The notes beneath the pieces are model-generated. The model worked only from the letters and a program-made list of their open reading frames with translations. It was not told the origin of the DNA and searched no databases. 64,000 bases of DNA from Thermoproteota archaeon. GTDB lineage: Archaea > Thermoproteota > Thermoprotei_A > Sulfolobales > Ignisphaeraceae. The stretch is taken from the NCBI GenBank assembly GCA_030550585.1, contig JAUQPB010000001.1:248001-312000 (forward strand), given 5' to 3'. The translations under genes were made by a program, and so were the position numbers. This document shows, piece by piece, positions 16,289 through 25,386 of the stretch. Position 1 is the first letter of the stretch; every line of letters starts with the position of its first letter.

Positions 16289-18852
16289 ATATTGAAAAAT
16301 ATAACTACTTTTTTCCCGCTTTGCCGTTAGTTCTTATCATTTTATTGCATGTAGGCGTTTTTTATCTTTATAATAGTTTTATCGTAGATTACAATAGCTT
16401 GTTTTCTTCGCGAAAAATACATTTGATAATAGGTTATTCTGGTGATATAGAGAAAAACGTGTTCACTAATTTGTCTAAGGATATCGTTTCTTTGGCAAGC
16501 GAATATGGTAGTAAAGGAATACTGCTCTTTGGCTACATAGGCTGGCTTATAGGCGTTGAAGCGGAGATAAATGATTCACGCTCACTTGTACTCTTCCCAG
16601 ACCAGTTCTTCCATCTATGGCTAGCTAACTTTGGAAAGCCCTCGTGGCTAGACTATATAGAAAAACACTATGGATACGAAAATACATTCTACTTGATCTA
16701 CTTATCCGAATCTGAGAATAGAACTGAAGTCTATAGAGCTTTGCTCTCGATACCTGGGAGTGTTTCTAGTCAGAGCGTTATGGTTGTGAAAACAAACGTT
16801 GATGATTTAAAGGAGATGTTCCCGAGTATTTTGTATGGACGTGGCGATGTCTACTTGTTTCTACCAGTTTCCGCGCCTGCTACAGAGCTGTATCGGCAAA
16901 TAATGCTAGATGTATCCGCTGTAAATAGTGAAAAACCTAAATCCATACTTTACTTGTTCATGTTTGCATTCTCAACGCATACGAATAATGGGCAAATACT
17001 AATCGATCCTGAAGCCATAAGATCATTCCTTAGTAACGCATCACGTATAACAGCCAGATACGGATATAACCCTGTGATAATCGACCGTGTATCGCAAAAG
17101 CTACAGTCTTATATATTATCTCTTCAGACCATGCTTATTGTCTACACCATTGTGTTTTTAGCGTTTTCTGTAGCTATACTCGCATATACGTACCTAGTTT
17201 ACCGCTCAAAGTGGCTACCAAGCTACTACAAGTACATACGATTGATTTCAAGTATGGGATATTCTCCAAAACACATTAAGAAGAAGGCATTACTTTCTAC
17301 GATAACAGTGTTGACAGCTACTATCTTATCGATTTTCGCCACGTATAACACGTTGCTTAGAAAAATCGCGTTCTACGAATACAACTCTGCTATCCTGCCC
17401 ATATTAATAGCAATATCCTTGACAATTGTACTATACAGTTTATTCCTCTATAAAGCATTAGCTGACACAATAAAGTATGGATCAACTGGTTCTTCAACTA
17501 AAATTAAGTTCCTTCTGTTTACAGTACCACTTTTCCTAGTGTTCTTACTAAGATCATACCATATAACTGGTGTTGTTGTAAGGATATTCGGTGCCGCTAT
17601 TCTATTAAATCTCGCTTTATTGTTTATCCTGCTACTGGTATACGACAATAGATTCTTCAGTAGACTTATATACAGGACTGCTAGGGTTTCAAGCATTGCA
17701 AGCGCAACATTCTTAACCACAATAGTATTTTTCTCTGCCCTGTCCCCTGTTATCGGTACATATACACTCACGATCGGTTCGGAAGAGTTAATCAGGTTTT
17801 ACTTTCCTTTAGACAAGGGTATCGACAGGGTACTGATTATACCAAGTCATACGAGTCTGGGAGATCTTGCTGGTTTAGAGGAGAATTTGGAGTCTAGCAA
17901 ATGGTACCTCACAACAGAGTTACATATACAAAGAATTGATGATAAAGAGTTTATACAGATAAAAATAGAGAAAGATGCTGGTCGCTTCATTGCTGAAATG
18001 ACCTTTAAGATGAAGATTCCACTAATCATTGTTTCCGATGAATTAATGGATTCACTTGGCTATAAAGACTACAATTACCTTTTATTTGTATCCCGGTACT
18101 CGCCATATGCTGACGAGCTATCCAAGCTTATAAACGGCAAAGATTATGTAAATGTCTCGCTGATTCCCATTGAATCTCCACTGTGGGAATATCCGGTAAT
18201 CGACATAGTTGTTGAAAGAGGAACTCTTGTTAATACCGGTTTTCCCCTATGGATAATAGAATACAATCCCGAGGGAGAATCGATAGAGTCATACACTGCT
18301 CTAATGGATTACTTTAATAATGCTTTCGTTGTTAGAGATAGCTACTTCAAAGAAAAGCTGGGTGCGAATTTATCTTCGTGGTATGTAGAGATTATAGGTG
18401 TAGTTAACCCCCGTTATATTTGTGAGGGGAGTTTCGTGGTTGACTACAGGGCTTTGGCGAAGAGTTTTGCAGAGGAGCTTGGTGGCTTAACACCTAGCAT
18501 TATACCTCTACTCTTCATACTGAGTTTTCTGTTGATGTTGCTTGCCAGCTACCTTTACTATCACGATATAAATATGGTTATTCAGAAGAAAGTAAAACTC
18601 TTGATATCGCATGGGGTTACTGGTAGGGATATCGTTAAAGGAGAGCTTCTAGGCAATATAATTGGTGCTGCCATAGCGTTCTCCATTGTGGTTGGGTATG
18701 TGTATAGTGTTGGGAGAGCAATATTGTTCCCCATATTGAATACCTTTACCTTGTTTTTAATCATATCTATTGCTCTATCTATTTTTGTCTTGGGTATAGC
18801 ATTCTGTTTGAAAACAACCACTAGGCTGATTAAAACCGTGTCAGGTGGTTAG
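16270..18852 (+). CDS. Tandem FtsX/MacB-type ABC permease (860 aa)
   Basis: The order is TM1 (~13-36), a ~245-residue outer domain, TM2-4 (~286-395), two linking helices (~413-460), TM7 (~475-495), a second ~245-residue outer domain, and TM8-10 (~745-850). This is the ten-helix tandem FtsX plan seen in YbbP-like and bacteriocin-associated permeases, which work by pulling or releasing substrates on the outer face rather than classical pumping. Cytoplasmic loops SSMGYSPKHIKK and SHGVTGRDIVKGE are the usual ATPase-coupling sites, once in each half. It overlaps the secreted protein gene and is followed 2 bases later by its ATPase. Confidence 0.75.
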   Translation: MGKFTMNIEKYNYFFPALPLVLIILLHVGVFYLYNSFIVDYNSLFSSRKIHLIIGYSGDIEKNVFTNLSKDIVSLASEYGSKGILLFGYIGWLIGVEAEINDSRSLVLFPDQFFHLWLANFGKPSWLDYIEKHYGYENTFYLIYLSESENRTEVYRALLSIPGSVSSQSVMVVKTNVDDLKEMFPSILYGRGDVYLFLPVSAPATELYRQIMLDVSAVNSEKPKSILYLFMFAFSTHTNNGQILIDPEAIRSFLSNASRITARYGYNPVIIDRVSQKLQSYILSLQTMLIVYTIVFLAFSVAILAYTYLVYRSKWLPSYYKYIRLISSMGYSPKHIKKKALLSTITVLTATILSIFATYNTLLRKIAFYEYNSAILPILIAISLTIVLYSLFLYKALADTIKYGSTGSSTKIKFLLFTVPLFLVFLLRSYHITGVVVRIFGAAILLNLALLFILLLVYDNRFFSRLIYRTARVSSIASATFLTTIVFFSALSPVIGTYTLTIGSEELIRFYFPLDKGIDRVLIIPSHTSLGDLAGLEENLESSKWYLTTELHIQRIDDKEFIQIKIEKDAGRFIAEMTFKMKIPLIIVSDELMDSLGYKDYNYLLFVSRYSPYADELSKLINGKDYVNVSLIPIESPLWEYPVIDIVVERGTLVNTGFPLWIIEYNPEGESIESYTALMDYFNNAFVVRDSYFKEKLGANLSSWYVEIIGVVNPRYICEGSFVVDYRALAKSFAEELGGLTPSIIPLLFILSFLLMLLASYLYYHDINMVIQKKVKLLISHGVTGRDIVKGELLGNIIGAAIAFSIVVGYVYSVGRAILFPILNTFTLFLIISIALSIFVLGIAFCLKTTTRLIKTVSGG

Positions 18853-18854
18853 GT

Positions 18855-19562
18855 ATGAGTAAAAGGGAGTCACCCATAGTTAGAATCGCCAGCATAAAAC
18901 TCGAGAATATAACTGTAAGGTACCCTAGAAATGTTGAGGCATTAAAGTTGCTATCTCTCGTCTTCGAGCCAGGGATATACATATTAGTAGGGCCTAATGG
19001 TAGCGGGAAGACAACATTACTAGATGTTGTTGCCGGTATTCGAAAGCCTTCTGTAGGGAGGGTTGTGGTTAACGACACAATCAATCTTTATGGACTGGAT
19101 GAAGAGACTCGAGCAAGTATAAGGAGAGAAACAATAGCATATATGCTCCAAGAAGATATTTTCCTCGATCACCTGAACGTAATTGAGAACTTGAAATTCT
19201 TTTTCAAGACCATAGATGAGAATGAAGTAATGACACTCATGAAGAAATTAGGGGTAGAGTCGCTTGCCAACCGCTACCCAGCCACCTTAAGCGGTGGTGA
19301 AAAACGAAAAATCAGCTTCATAAGAACCTACCTAAAAGCTGTTAATTCATCGCTAATATTGTTAGACGAACCAACTTCTCATATAGATGCAGATAGTGTT
19401 AATGTAATCAAAGATATGATACTTAAGCTTTGGGAATACGATAAAAAGAAAATTATTATAATAGCTACACACGATCTTGAACTAAAGAGCATTGCACACA
19501 TACTTATAGAATTAAGAGCTGGACACCTCGAAAAAGTAGAAAAAATAGCAAATACAACCTAG
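18855..19562 (+). CDS. ABC transporter ATPase of the FtsX/LolD type (235 aa)
   Basis: Walker A is GPNGSGKTT, the Q-loop is in MLQEDIF, the signature is LSGGEKRK, Walker B is LILLDEPTSHID, and the switch is ATHD. The length of ~235 residues with no extra domain fits the LolD/MacB ATPase family that drives FtsX-type permeases. It is the last gene of the three-gene unit starting at 15431. Confidence 0.87.
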   Translation: MSKRESPIVRIASIKLENITVRYPRNVEALKLLSLVFEPGIYILVGPNGSGKTTLLDVVAGIRKPSVGRVVVNDTINLYGLDEETRASIRRETIAYMLQEDIFLDHLNVIENLKFFFKTIDENEVMTLMKKLGVESLANRYPATLSGGEKRKISFIRTYLKAVNSSLILLDEPTSHIDADSVNVIKDMILKLWEYDKKKIIIIATHDLELKSIAHILIELRAGHLEKVEKIANTT

Positions 19563-20053
19563 CCTCATCCTCATCCCAAAGAGCTGGATCCCCATAGAGC
19601 AAGGAGATTTTGAGGAGTTTACATTCTCAGCACATACCATGTTAAGCCCCTACCTCACCTAGGGCAGATCCAAAGTTATGGACATCTTCTTTGGGAGCAT
19701 GATACATGCTGTACACATCCTCGACATGCTCACCTCATCTGCATATTTAACCTCTATCCCATACTTCTCCACAATCTTTTTCAGCCTCCCCACACCTCTT
19801 AATCCTCACACAAACTTCTTCTCCCTCTTACAGCTCCAGAAACTCCAAGGACTTTAAAACATCCTTCTCCTGCGAACATTATATATTATGCGTGTTGAGA
19901 ATAATGTGGTTTAGCGTCATTTGCTTTCAAGTTTTATCCTCTAATAATAGGTCTATACGACAATGGACTAAAATTTATTAACTAAACCAGAAAAGCTTGT
20001 GAATGAGACTGTGTTTGGAATAAAATGCCTGATGAGGGTGGGGCTCTACGGAT
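19563..20053 (-). pseudogene. Remnant-bearing gap; TnpB-like fragment at about 19659-19800
   Basis: On the minus strand a 47-codon piece reads RLKKIVEKYGIEVKYADEVSMSRMCTAC and ends at the stop near 19659. The order of helix, strand, D/E, S and a CxxC knuckle matches the end of the RuvC-like core and zinc finger of IS605-family TnpB. It has no start, no second zinc knuckle and no flanking transposase, so it is a relic. The remainder of the gap shows nothing coding. Confidence 0.35.
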
Positions 20054-20364
20054 TTGGTCCATGCTTTGTTGCGTTCCCTCATTGTTACTGTGGTTGTTGT
20101 CAGCGTCTATGTTCTTGGTGCTGTTCGCCGGAGTAAGCCTAAGGTCTGTAGTTCAGTAGTGTTCTACAAGCTGGATGAGTCGGGTAACTTAACCAGAGCC
20201 ACTCCCGAGTCTCTTGAAATCCCACTAGAAAGGTTGAAGGCGATACAGGAAGAGCTCACTAAGAAGCTTCAGCATCAAAACTGCTTAGCAAGAAATACAT
20301 AGCCCTTGTCGCCATAACAACATTTACTTCAATGCTAATATTCAATCTTCTGATAATTAAATAA
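20054..20364 (+). pseudogene. Small two-helix membrane protein, frameshifted
   Basis: From TTG 20054 the frame gives a membrane helix (LIVTVVVVSVYVLGAV) and a polar loop, then stops at 20302. In another frame the sequence continues SKKYIALVAITTFTSMLIF and ends at 20364, which is a clean second membrane helix. One indel near 20280-20290 would restore a ~100-aa hairpin membrane protein. A sequencing error is possible. The function is unknown. Confidence 0.4.
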
Positions 20365-20684
20365 ATTTTCAAAATACAAAACTATTTTTGTTTAAAAATC
20401 AACTCAGTGAGGATTTGTGGCACTGTCTTTTAGAGTTAACCAAGCCCACCGCTTCTCTAGCTTATTGCCAAGCCAGCGGTCTTTAACAATGTAACGGCTA
20501 TATTACACCCGTGATATTGTATGAGCCTCTAACATTTGGTTTGCTAGCCAAGCCTTTTTGTAGTCTATAACAATTGTGCTCGTGGTGGCCGGGCATACTG
20601 TAGCTACAAAAATATAAGCTTTCTATCGAAGATTATATGGATAGCATCTCATATAGATTAAAGATGTAGTTTAGTTGATGTAGG

Positions 20685-21545
20685 ATGAGTAGCATAGTAG
20701 ATGCTGAGTATCTAAAGAAGGAAATTCTCAAGCTTTTGAGGGAGGATGAGGAGTTTCGACTAGCTGTTGCTGGTCTTATTGGCTTTGGGGAGGTTTTGAA
20801 GAGGCTTGATAGGCATGAGGAGGAGTTGAAGAGGCTTAGAGAAGACTTTCTTGTTTTTGTAAAGGAGCAGGAGAGGAAATGGGAGGAGAATAATAGGAGA
20901 TGGGAAGAGAACAGCAAAAGGTGGGAAGAGGCTTACAGGAGGTTCGAGAGTATAGAGCTAGAGCTGAAAAAGCTTAGGGAAGACTTTAACAAATTCGTCG
21001 AGCTAGAAGAAAAGAGGTGGGAGGAGAACAATAGAAGATGGGAAGAGAATAATAAGAGATGGGAGGAAAATAACCGAAGATGGGAGGAGGCGTACAAGAG
21101 GTTTGAAGCAATTGAGCGGAGGTTAGAAGAGCATACGAAGATAATTATGGAGCTGGTTAGCAGAGTTGAGTCTCTAGAGCATAGGGTTAGCAATATTGAG
21201 CTTGCTTTGGGGGCTTTGACAGAGGCTTCTATTGCTAGATATCTATATGAGGATCTGGTTGAGGAACTTAGTGCTAGAGGAGAGAAGGTGTTGCATAGGA
21301 TAAGGAATCACAGAGTTGATAACATCGACATAGACTTGTTTATCGAGACAGACAAGACTGTCTATGTGGTAGAGATCAAGGTTAAGCCGAGGTACAGCGA
21401 TGTCGGGTCGCTTATAGCTAAGGTAGACGTTGTCAAGTCCAAATATCCAAACAAAAATGTTGTCGGGATTCTGGCAGCTACATTGAATGGCAGAGAAGTT
21501 GAGGAATATGCTAAGCAGAAAGGAGTAGATGTGTACAGATTCTGA
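20685..21545 (+). CDS. Coiled-coil protein with C-terminal PD-(D/E)xK nuclease-like domain, DUF3782 type (286 aa)
   Basis: Residues ~20-165 are one long coiled coil built from exact heptads (KRWEENN, RRWEENN, RRWEEAY) in two blocks, each beginning ELKxLREDF and ending near RRFESIE or KRFEAIE; the second block is longer, so the module was duplicated. The C-terminal ~110 residues hold the nuclease-like core: NIDIDLFIETDK then VYVVEIK, with D and E-x-K in place. Such proteins are common in thermophilic Crenarchaeota in variable genome regions. Their role is not established; DNA cleavage or binding is inferred from the fold. The ATG follows AGGATG closely. Confidence 0.75.
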   Translation: MSSIVDAEYLKKEILKLLREDEEFRLAVAGLIGFGEVLKRLDRHEEELKRLREDFLVFVKEQERKWEENNRRWEENSKRWEEAYRRFESIELELKKLREDFNKFVELEEKRWEENNRRWEENNKRWEENNRRWEEAYKRFEAIERRLEEHTKIIMELVSRVESLEHRVSNIELALGALTEASIARYLYEDLVEELSARGEKVLHRIRNHRVDNIDIDLFIETDKTVYVVEIKVKPRYSDVGSLIAKVDVVKSKYPNKNVVGILAATLNGREVEEYAKQKGVDVYRF

Positions 21546-21732
21546 TACAGCTACACAAGTTCTGTCCCTGATGGCTGTATAGAGCCATAGCCTTTGGTGG
21601 ACAATAAACGTTCAACGTAATAATGCTAACCTTATAGAGGTTCTGTTGCCAACATAAGCTACCTCCCATGTCAAGAAATTCTTCGAAAATCTGTTTGTGA
21701 CAACATTTAATGGGTAGAAGATCTGATTATCT

Positions 21733-22080
21733 CTAGTCTATTCTCAGCACATATCCCCCTGATCTCTCTATGAATCGCTTGGCCTCCTCTGGACTTAGAA
21801 TGTGCATCTCGAATGGGTGATAGTATGGCAGATCCAGCCTCTCCTCTATAAAGGCTTTCAGCTTGGCTATCTCCATAGGTTTTTTCGGCACATATTCCGA
21901 CACTATCAGTATATCCACATCGCTTCCACCAACACTATCACCTCTAGCCACACTTCCAATGACATAGACTTCTGCATCTGAAATAACCTCCTTGGCCACC
22001 CCAGCTATTCTGAGAGCCCACAGCCTCCACTCGCTTACCAGTTTAGCACGCTTAGCTGAGGTATCCATAAACATGCTCAT
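21733..22080 (-). CDS. MNT-type minimal nucleotidyltransferase (115 aa)
   Basis: The nucleotidyltransferase core is intact: GSVARGD at ~42-48 followed by GGSDVDILIV, giving the G-S and D-x-D residues of the pol-beta fold, then a short C-terminal region. MNT proteins are usually antitoxins that modify or neutralise a HEPN RNase encoded beside them. The stop of a broken upstream reading frame overlaps this ATG (ATGA), as in MNT-HEPN pairs where HEPN comes first, but that partner is damaged. An orphan antitoxin is therefore likely. Confidence 0.8.
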   Translation of the reverse strand: MSMFMDTSAKRAKLVSEWRLWALRIAGVAKEVISDAEVYVIGSVARGDSVGGSDVDILIVSEYVPKKPMEIAKLKAFIEERLDLPYYHPFEMHILSPEEAKRFIERSGGYVLRID

Positions 22081-22250
22081 TGCCTGCCACCCAGGATCTT
22101 TTTGAATAGAGACAGCACCTCATCTACAAGCCTTATCATATCCTATATACATCTCCCTTATCATACTCTCTAACACAGTATTTAGACACTGGATATATGT
22201 CTTCGAGAGCCAAAAGCCCAGTTTCCTGTAGAAAATCTCTTAGATGCTTA
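22077..22250 (-). pseudogene. Broken HEPN-like partner of the MNT gene
   Basis: Minus-strand frames spell a helical C-terminus in two pieces: GFWLSKTYIQCLNTVLESMI then, after a one-base shift near 22135, IRLVDEVLSLFKKILGG, whose stop overlaps the MNT start. Helical endings of this sort are typical of HEPN proteins. The upstream part is broken by stops in all frames and the catalytic R-x4-6-H motif is not found. HEPN identity rests mostly on position. Confidence 0.4.
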
Positions 22251-22382
22251 AATACACCATTCTCATGTCGGCTACCTTAAGAGATCAGAACTTGTTGAAG
22301 TGGAGCACTACTTGTGATAGGATTCTTTATATTATCATCCCTATCCTAGCATGAAACGCGATGAGCAGTGGTGATGCTGGAC

Positions 22383-23090
22383 TCAAACCTTCATCTCACT
22401 TCTTCTAAACAATAGCATGAATAATATGTAGAAGCATAACATGGTAATGATGTCAATGAGTATGCCGTCAAAGTGGTTAAGTTGCACGAACCCTGGATAC
22501 GCTATGTCGTACCAATATGTTAGCATAGGATTGAAGATGTATGAAATGGCTGAGAGAGCTGGGTCAAGCCTCGTATTGAACATTATGTAGTTGCTGATTA
22601 TAATGCTTATTGATAGGGGGGCTATGAAAAGCGCTACTGCAGATGTTAATAGAGTCGCAATTCTGCTCTTGACCAGCGATAAAAGTATAGCCAGTCCAGT
22701 ATATAGATAAATAGATAGCACTAGATATGCTATTATCAAATGGTTTAGCGATGTTGTAGAAGAGAATAGATAGACTATGACAGACTGAAATACCGTGTAT
22801 GGAATCATATAGATTATTATAGAGACTAACTTTGCAATAGCTATATTCAGCCATCCTCCAAACATCGAAATTTCAAAAACTGTCATATCCCACGACCTAA
22901 CAACATGTGCCATCCCGGAGATCATATAGACTGGATTTAAGAAACATGTTATCAAGAGAATGAGCATAATCAACATGTTCATCCTTTCGTTGACCGGCAC
23001 CCCTAAGACGAAATAGTACAGCGATAACTCGATAAATAGCATTAGAAGAAAAAGGGGTATCAACAGCTTTGGTATGAACAGCCCTTTCAA
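22383..23090 (-). CDS. ABC-2 type membrane permease (235 aa)
   Basis: Six hydrophobic segments can be seen (LLIPLFLLMLFIELSLYYFV at the start, MLIMLILLITCFLNPVYMI, AKLVSIIIYMIPYTVFQSVIV, LIIAYLVLSIYLYTGLAILL, LLTSAVALFIAPLSISIII, IDIITMLCFYILFMLLF). It is the last gene of a four-gene minus-strand unit: secreted protein, two-helix membrane protein, ATPase and this permease. Spacing to the ATPase is 7 bases. The substrate is unknown. Confidence 0.7.
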   Translation of the reverse strand: MKGLFIPKLLIPLFLLMLFIELSLYYFVLGVPVNERMNMLIMLILLITCFLNPVYMISGMAHVVRSWDMTVFEISMFGGWLNIAIAKLVSIIIYMIPYTVFQSVIVYLFSSTTSLNHLIIAYLVLSIYLYTGLAILLSLVKSRIATLLTSAVALFIAPLSISIIISNYIMFNTRLDPALSAISYIFNPMLTYWYDIAYPGFVQLNHFDGILIDIITMLCFYILFMLLFRRSEMKV

Positions 23091-23097
23091 ATACCAT

Positions 23098-23913
23098 TTA
23101 ATCGCTAAAATATCTCCTCACCCCAAGTTTCTTGAAGCCTCTAATCCTGTTCTCATTAAGAAGCTCTAACAATTCTTCATAGCTGGATCTCACAATAGCG
23201 ACATAGCCTAGCTTAGAATATACACTAAGAGAGCTTGGTACACGGTACCTCAAATACACCTCATAAATATCTTCTCCGCCTATATCCTCTACCCTACCTT
23301 GCCACACAAGCTTCCCCTCTCTCAACATCACAAAGTAGTCACCAATCCACTCAGCTTCTTCGGGGAGATGAGTAGTTAGAACAACCTCAAGATCCCTTTC
23401 GAGAATATACTCGCCAATCAATTCAACATTTTTGACATCAAGATGTGAAAAAGGCTCGTCTAAAACCTTGATTCTGCTATCCCTGCATATCGCCTGCATC
23501 AACTGCACCAATTGCTTCTGCCCAGATGAGAGGTCGGGAAGAAACGTCTCAGCAAAATTCTTGACACCTATACGTTCCCAGAACAATTCGATGCAATCAC
23601 CATCACCATTTTCTCTAACAATCTTGTAGACATCCCTAACCCTTACGTTAACATCGAAACGAGGTCTCTCAAACGCTATAGTCATTTCCCGCGCAGCCTT
23701 TTCCCTCATCCTATAAGGTTCATATCCATTGATTTTTAGAACACCTTTAGAGGGGTGCAACAAACCATATAATATACTCAAGAGTGTGCTCTTGCCAGAG
23801 CCATTCTGACCAATTATAACAACCCTCTTAGCATCTATATTGAAACTGACATCCGCTAGAGCTGCCACCCTGCCGAAGTATTTTGATAGATTTTCTGCAT
23901 AGATATTCATCAT
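23098..23913 (-). CDS. ABC transporter ATP-binding protein (271 aa)
   Basis: Walker A is GQNGSGKST, the signature is LSSGQKQLV, Walker B is IKVLDEPFSHLD, and the switch is TTHLPEEAEW. A C-terminal ~60-residue accessory part follows. The gene overlaps the membrane protein gene upstream by 4 bases and precedes the permease, so it energises that transporter. Confidence 0.85.
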   Translation of the reverse strand: MMNIYAENLSKYFGRVAALADVSFNIDAKRVVIIGQNGSGKSTLLSILYGLLHPSKGVLKINGYEPYRMREKAAREMTIAFERPRFDVNVRVRDVYKIVRENGDGDCIELFWERIGVKNFAETFLPDLSSGQKQLVQLMQAICRDSRIKVLDEPFSHLDVKNVELIGEYILERDLEVVLTTHLPEEAEWIGDYFVMLREGKLVWQGRVEDIGGEDIYEVYLRYRVPSSLSVYSKLGYVAIVRSSYEELLELLNENRIRGFKKLGVRRYFSD

Positions 23914-24797
23914 ATCCTCCTCCTATGCAACAGCACAAGGCCTATAAGACCTATAGCTATCAAAGCAATATTTAGTGGAAAGTATGTGACAGTAAAATCA
24001 AATAGTATTCTACCAAGCAAATCGTTTCTGACACGCAGATTAGTATCGCTAGTTCCCATGTAAAGTATCACATTGCTCAACTTGTCAATATGCTCTTCAA
24101 TCAGGTTCATAATGTCTGATTCGCCACTAAAAATCATTTTCAGTAGTTGAATGGCTATACTATCTATTGGAGCTTGAGTTTCTAAATAGAAAAACAGTGC
24201 TAATAGAAGATCCCCTTTTCCCAGTTCCCAGTACCCAAGCTCCACCACAGTTTTATTATCCTCAGATATTTTTTCCCCATGATAACCTATTGGTTTAAGA
24301 TAAAAAGTTGGGTTTAACAATGTTTCGAAATTGACTACATTTGGCGGAATCTTTTCCAGCTTGACAGCCATATGCGACACATTAACCGTGTCTACACCAG
24401 CTGGCAATACTAGCAATTTTGCCAACGGAGAATCTATAGATACGAGGCCCTCAGACCTCAGTTCTCTACTAAGAGTTGTTCCATTGAAAGGAAAGACTAT
24501 CCTAATGCTTGCCCTTGAATCATATTTTAGCGCAGATTTATTAACAGGTTCAAGACGTATCTTACAACTGTCTATAACTACTGTAGTCCTCCCCAAAGCA
24601 TCTGAAATGTTAACAAGAGCAAACATTCCACTTACACCATACTCGAGAAAAGTACCATTAGAAAATAGATCAACCTTCAAACGAGGGTTGACAACCAAAT
24701 AATATCTTATCGTCGGCAAAAAATTAATTAAAATTCCAAACAACAACAATATGATTAAAGCAACACTTCCAATTGTCCTTCCCATAGCCATAACCAT
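23910..24797 (-). CDS. Two-helix membrane protein with large outer domain, ABC-locus partner (295 aa)
   Basis: One helix lies at each end (residues ~8-30 and ~270-290, ending in a HRRRI tail), with a ~240-residue polar beta-rich domain between them bearing many N-x-S/T sites, so both ends are cytoplasmic and the middle is outside. Its 3' end overlaps the ATPase start by 4 bases. It probably serves as accessory or receptor for the exported protein encoded upstream. I know no named family for it. Confidence 0.6.
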   Translation of the reverse strand: MVMAMGRTIGSVALIILLLFGILINFLPTIRYYLVVNPRLKVDLFSNGTFLEYGVSGMFALVNISDALGRTTVVIDSCKIRLEPVNKSALKYDSRASIRIVFPFNGTTLSRELRSEGLVSIDSPLAKLLVLPAGVDTVNVSHMAVKLEKIPPNVVNFETLLNPTFYLKPIGYHGEKISEDNKTVVELGYWELGKGDLLLALFFYLETQAPIDSIAIQLLKMIFSGESDIMNLIEEHIDKLSNVILYMGTSDTNLRVRNDLLGRILFDFTVTYFPLNIALIAIGLIGLVLLHRRRI

Positions 24798-24857
24798 ACA
24801 CCCAGATAAGCAACCGAGATAGTACTTTAATAAAAAATAAATACTTTTAAAACAATA

Positions 24858-25386
24858 TCATGATAGTACTAACTCGACAAGTGGTCCAAGATTAATGGCT
24901 ATATTTATTGTATCAGATTTTGCCCTGCCATTACCTGCCGTTCCTATAAACACTGTGTGTACATACACAGTAGTACCCCCGTAGTACTCTACGTAGTTAT
25001 ATAGATCACCTTCTAGACACCAGATTGGTGAGTATATCTTAAACCATATCTTTACCACACCATACGAGTTGCCTGGAGCTGTAGAATAGCTCCACCAAGG
25101 ATTGCCCCAGTCAGCATTCCAGAGCCATGCTGTAGGATAGGCTCCAAGAGAGCCAGCGGTAGCTCGTACAATTCTATTCTGATTTGTATCAATAGTTATG
25201 ACATGCCCTGCTATAGCATAACCTACTAAGACTCCGAACAAATTTCTGACTTCAAGCCTTGAGCGGTATTCTTTTTGGCTAACCATAGCCGTTACTGTGT
25301 TTGGAGCAACCATGCTAATTATCGATACTAGTACTAGTACTAGGGATACTATTTTTTAGAGCTGTTTTACATCTCATTGCTTTCAT
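24858..25386 (-). pseudogene. Secreted protein gene with a frameshift in the signal peptide
   Basis: The long open frame begins at ATG 25313, but the residues just upstream in that frame (KIVSLVLVLVSIISMVAP) are an unmistakable signal-peptide core with no start codon. The start MKAMRCKTALK at 25386 is in another frame. The switch falls on a run of six A (six T on the plus strand, 25352-25357); seven A would join the two into a ~175-aa protein: signal peptide, then a W/Y/G-rich beta protein. It could be a slippage site, a phase-variable switch, an inactivating mutation or a read error. It heads the unit containing 24797-22383. Confidence 0.6.

Noticed and set aside
20870-21130. Short repeats that could suggest a CRISPR array
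   Set aside because: They are in-frame heptad codons of a coiled-coil gene with no unique spacers; no CRISPR array was seen in the window.
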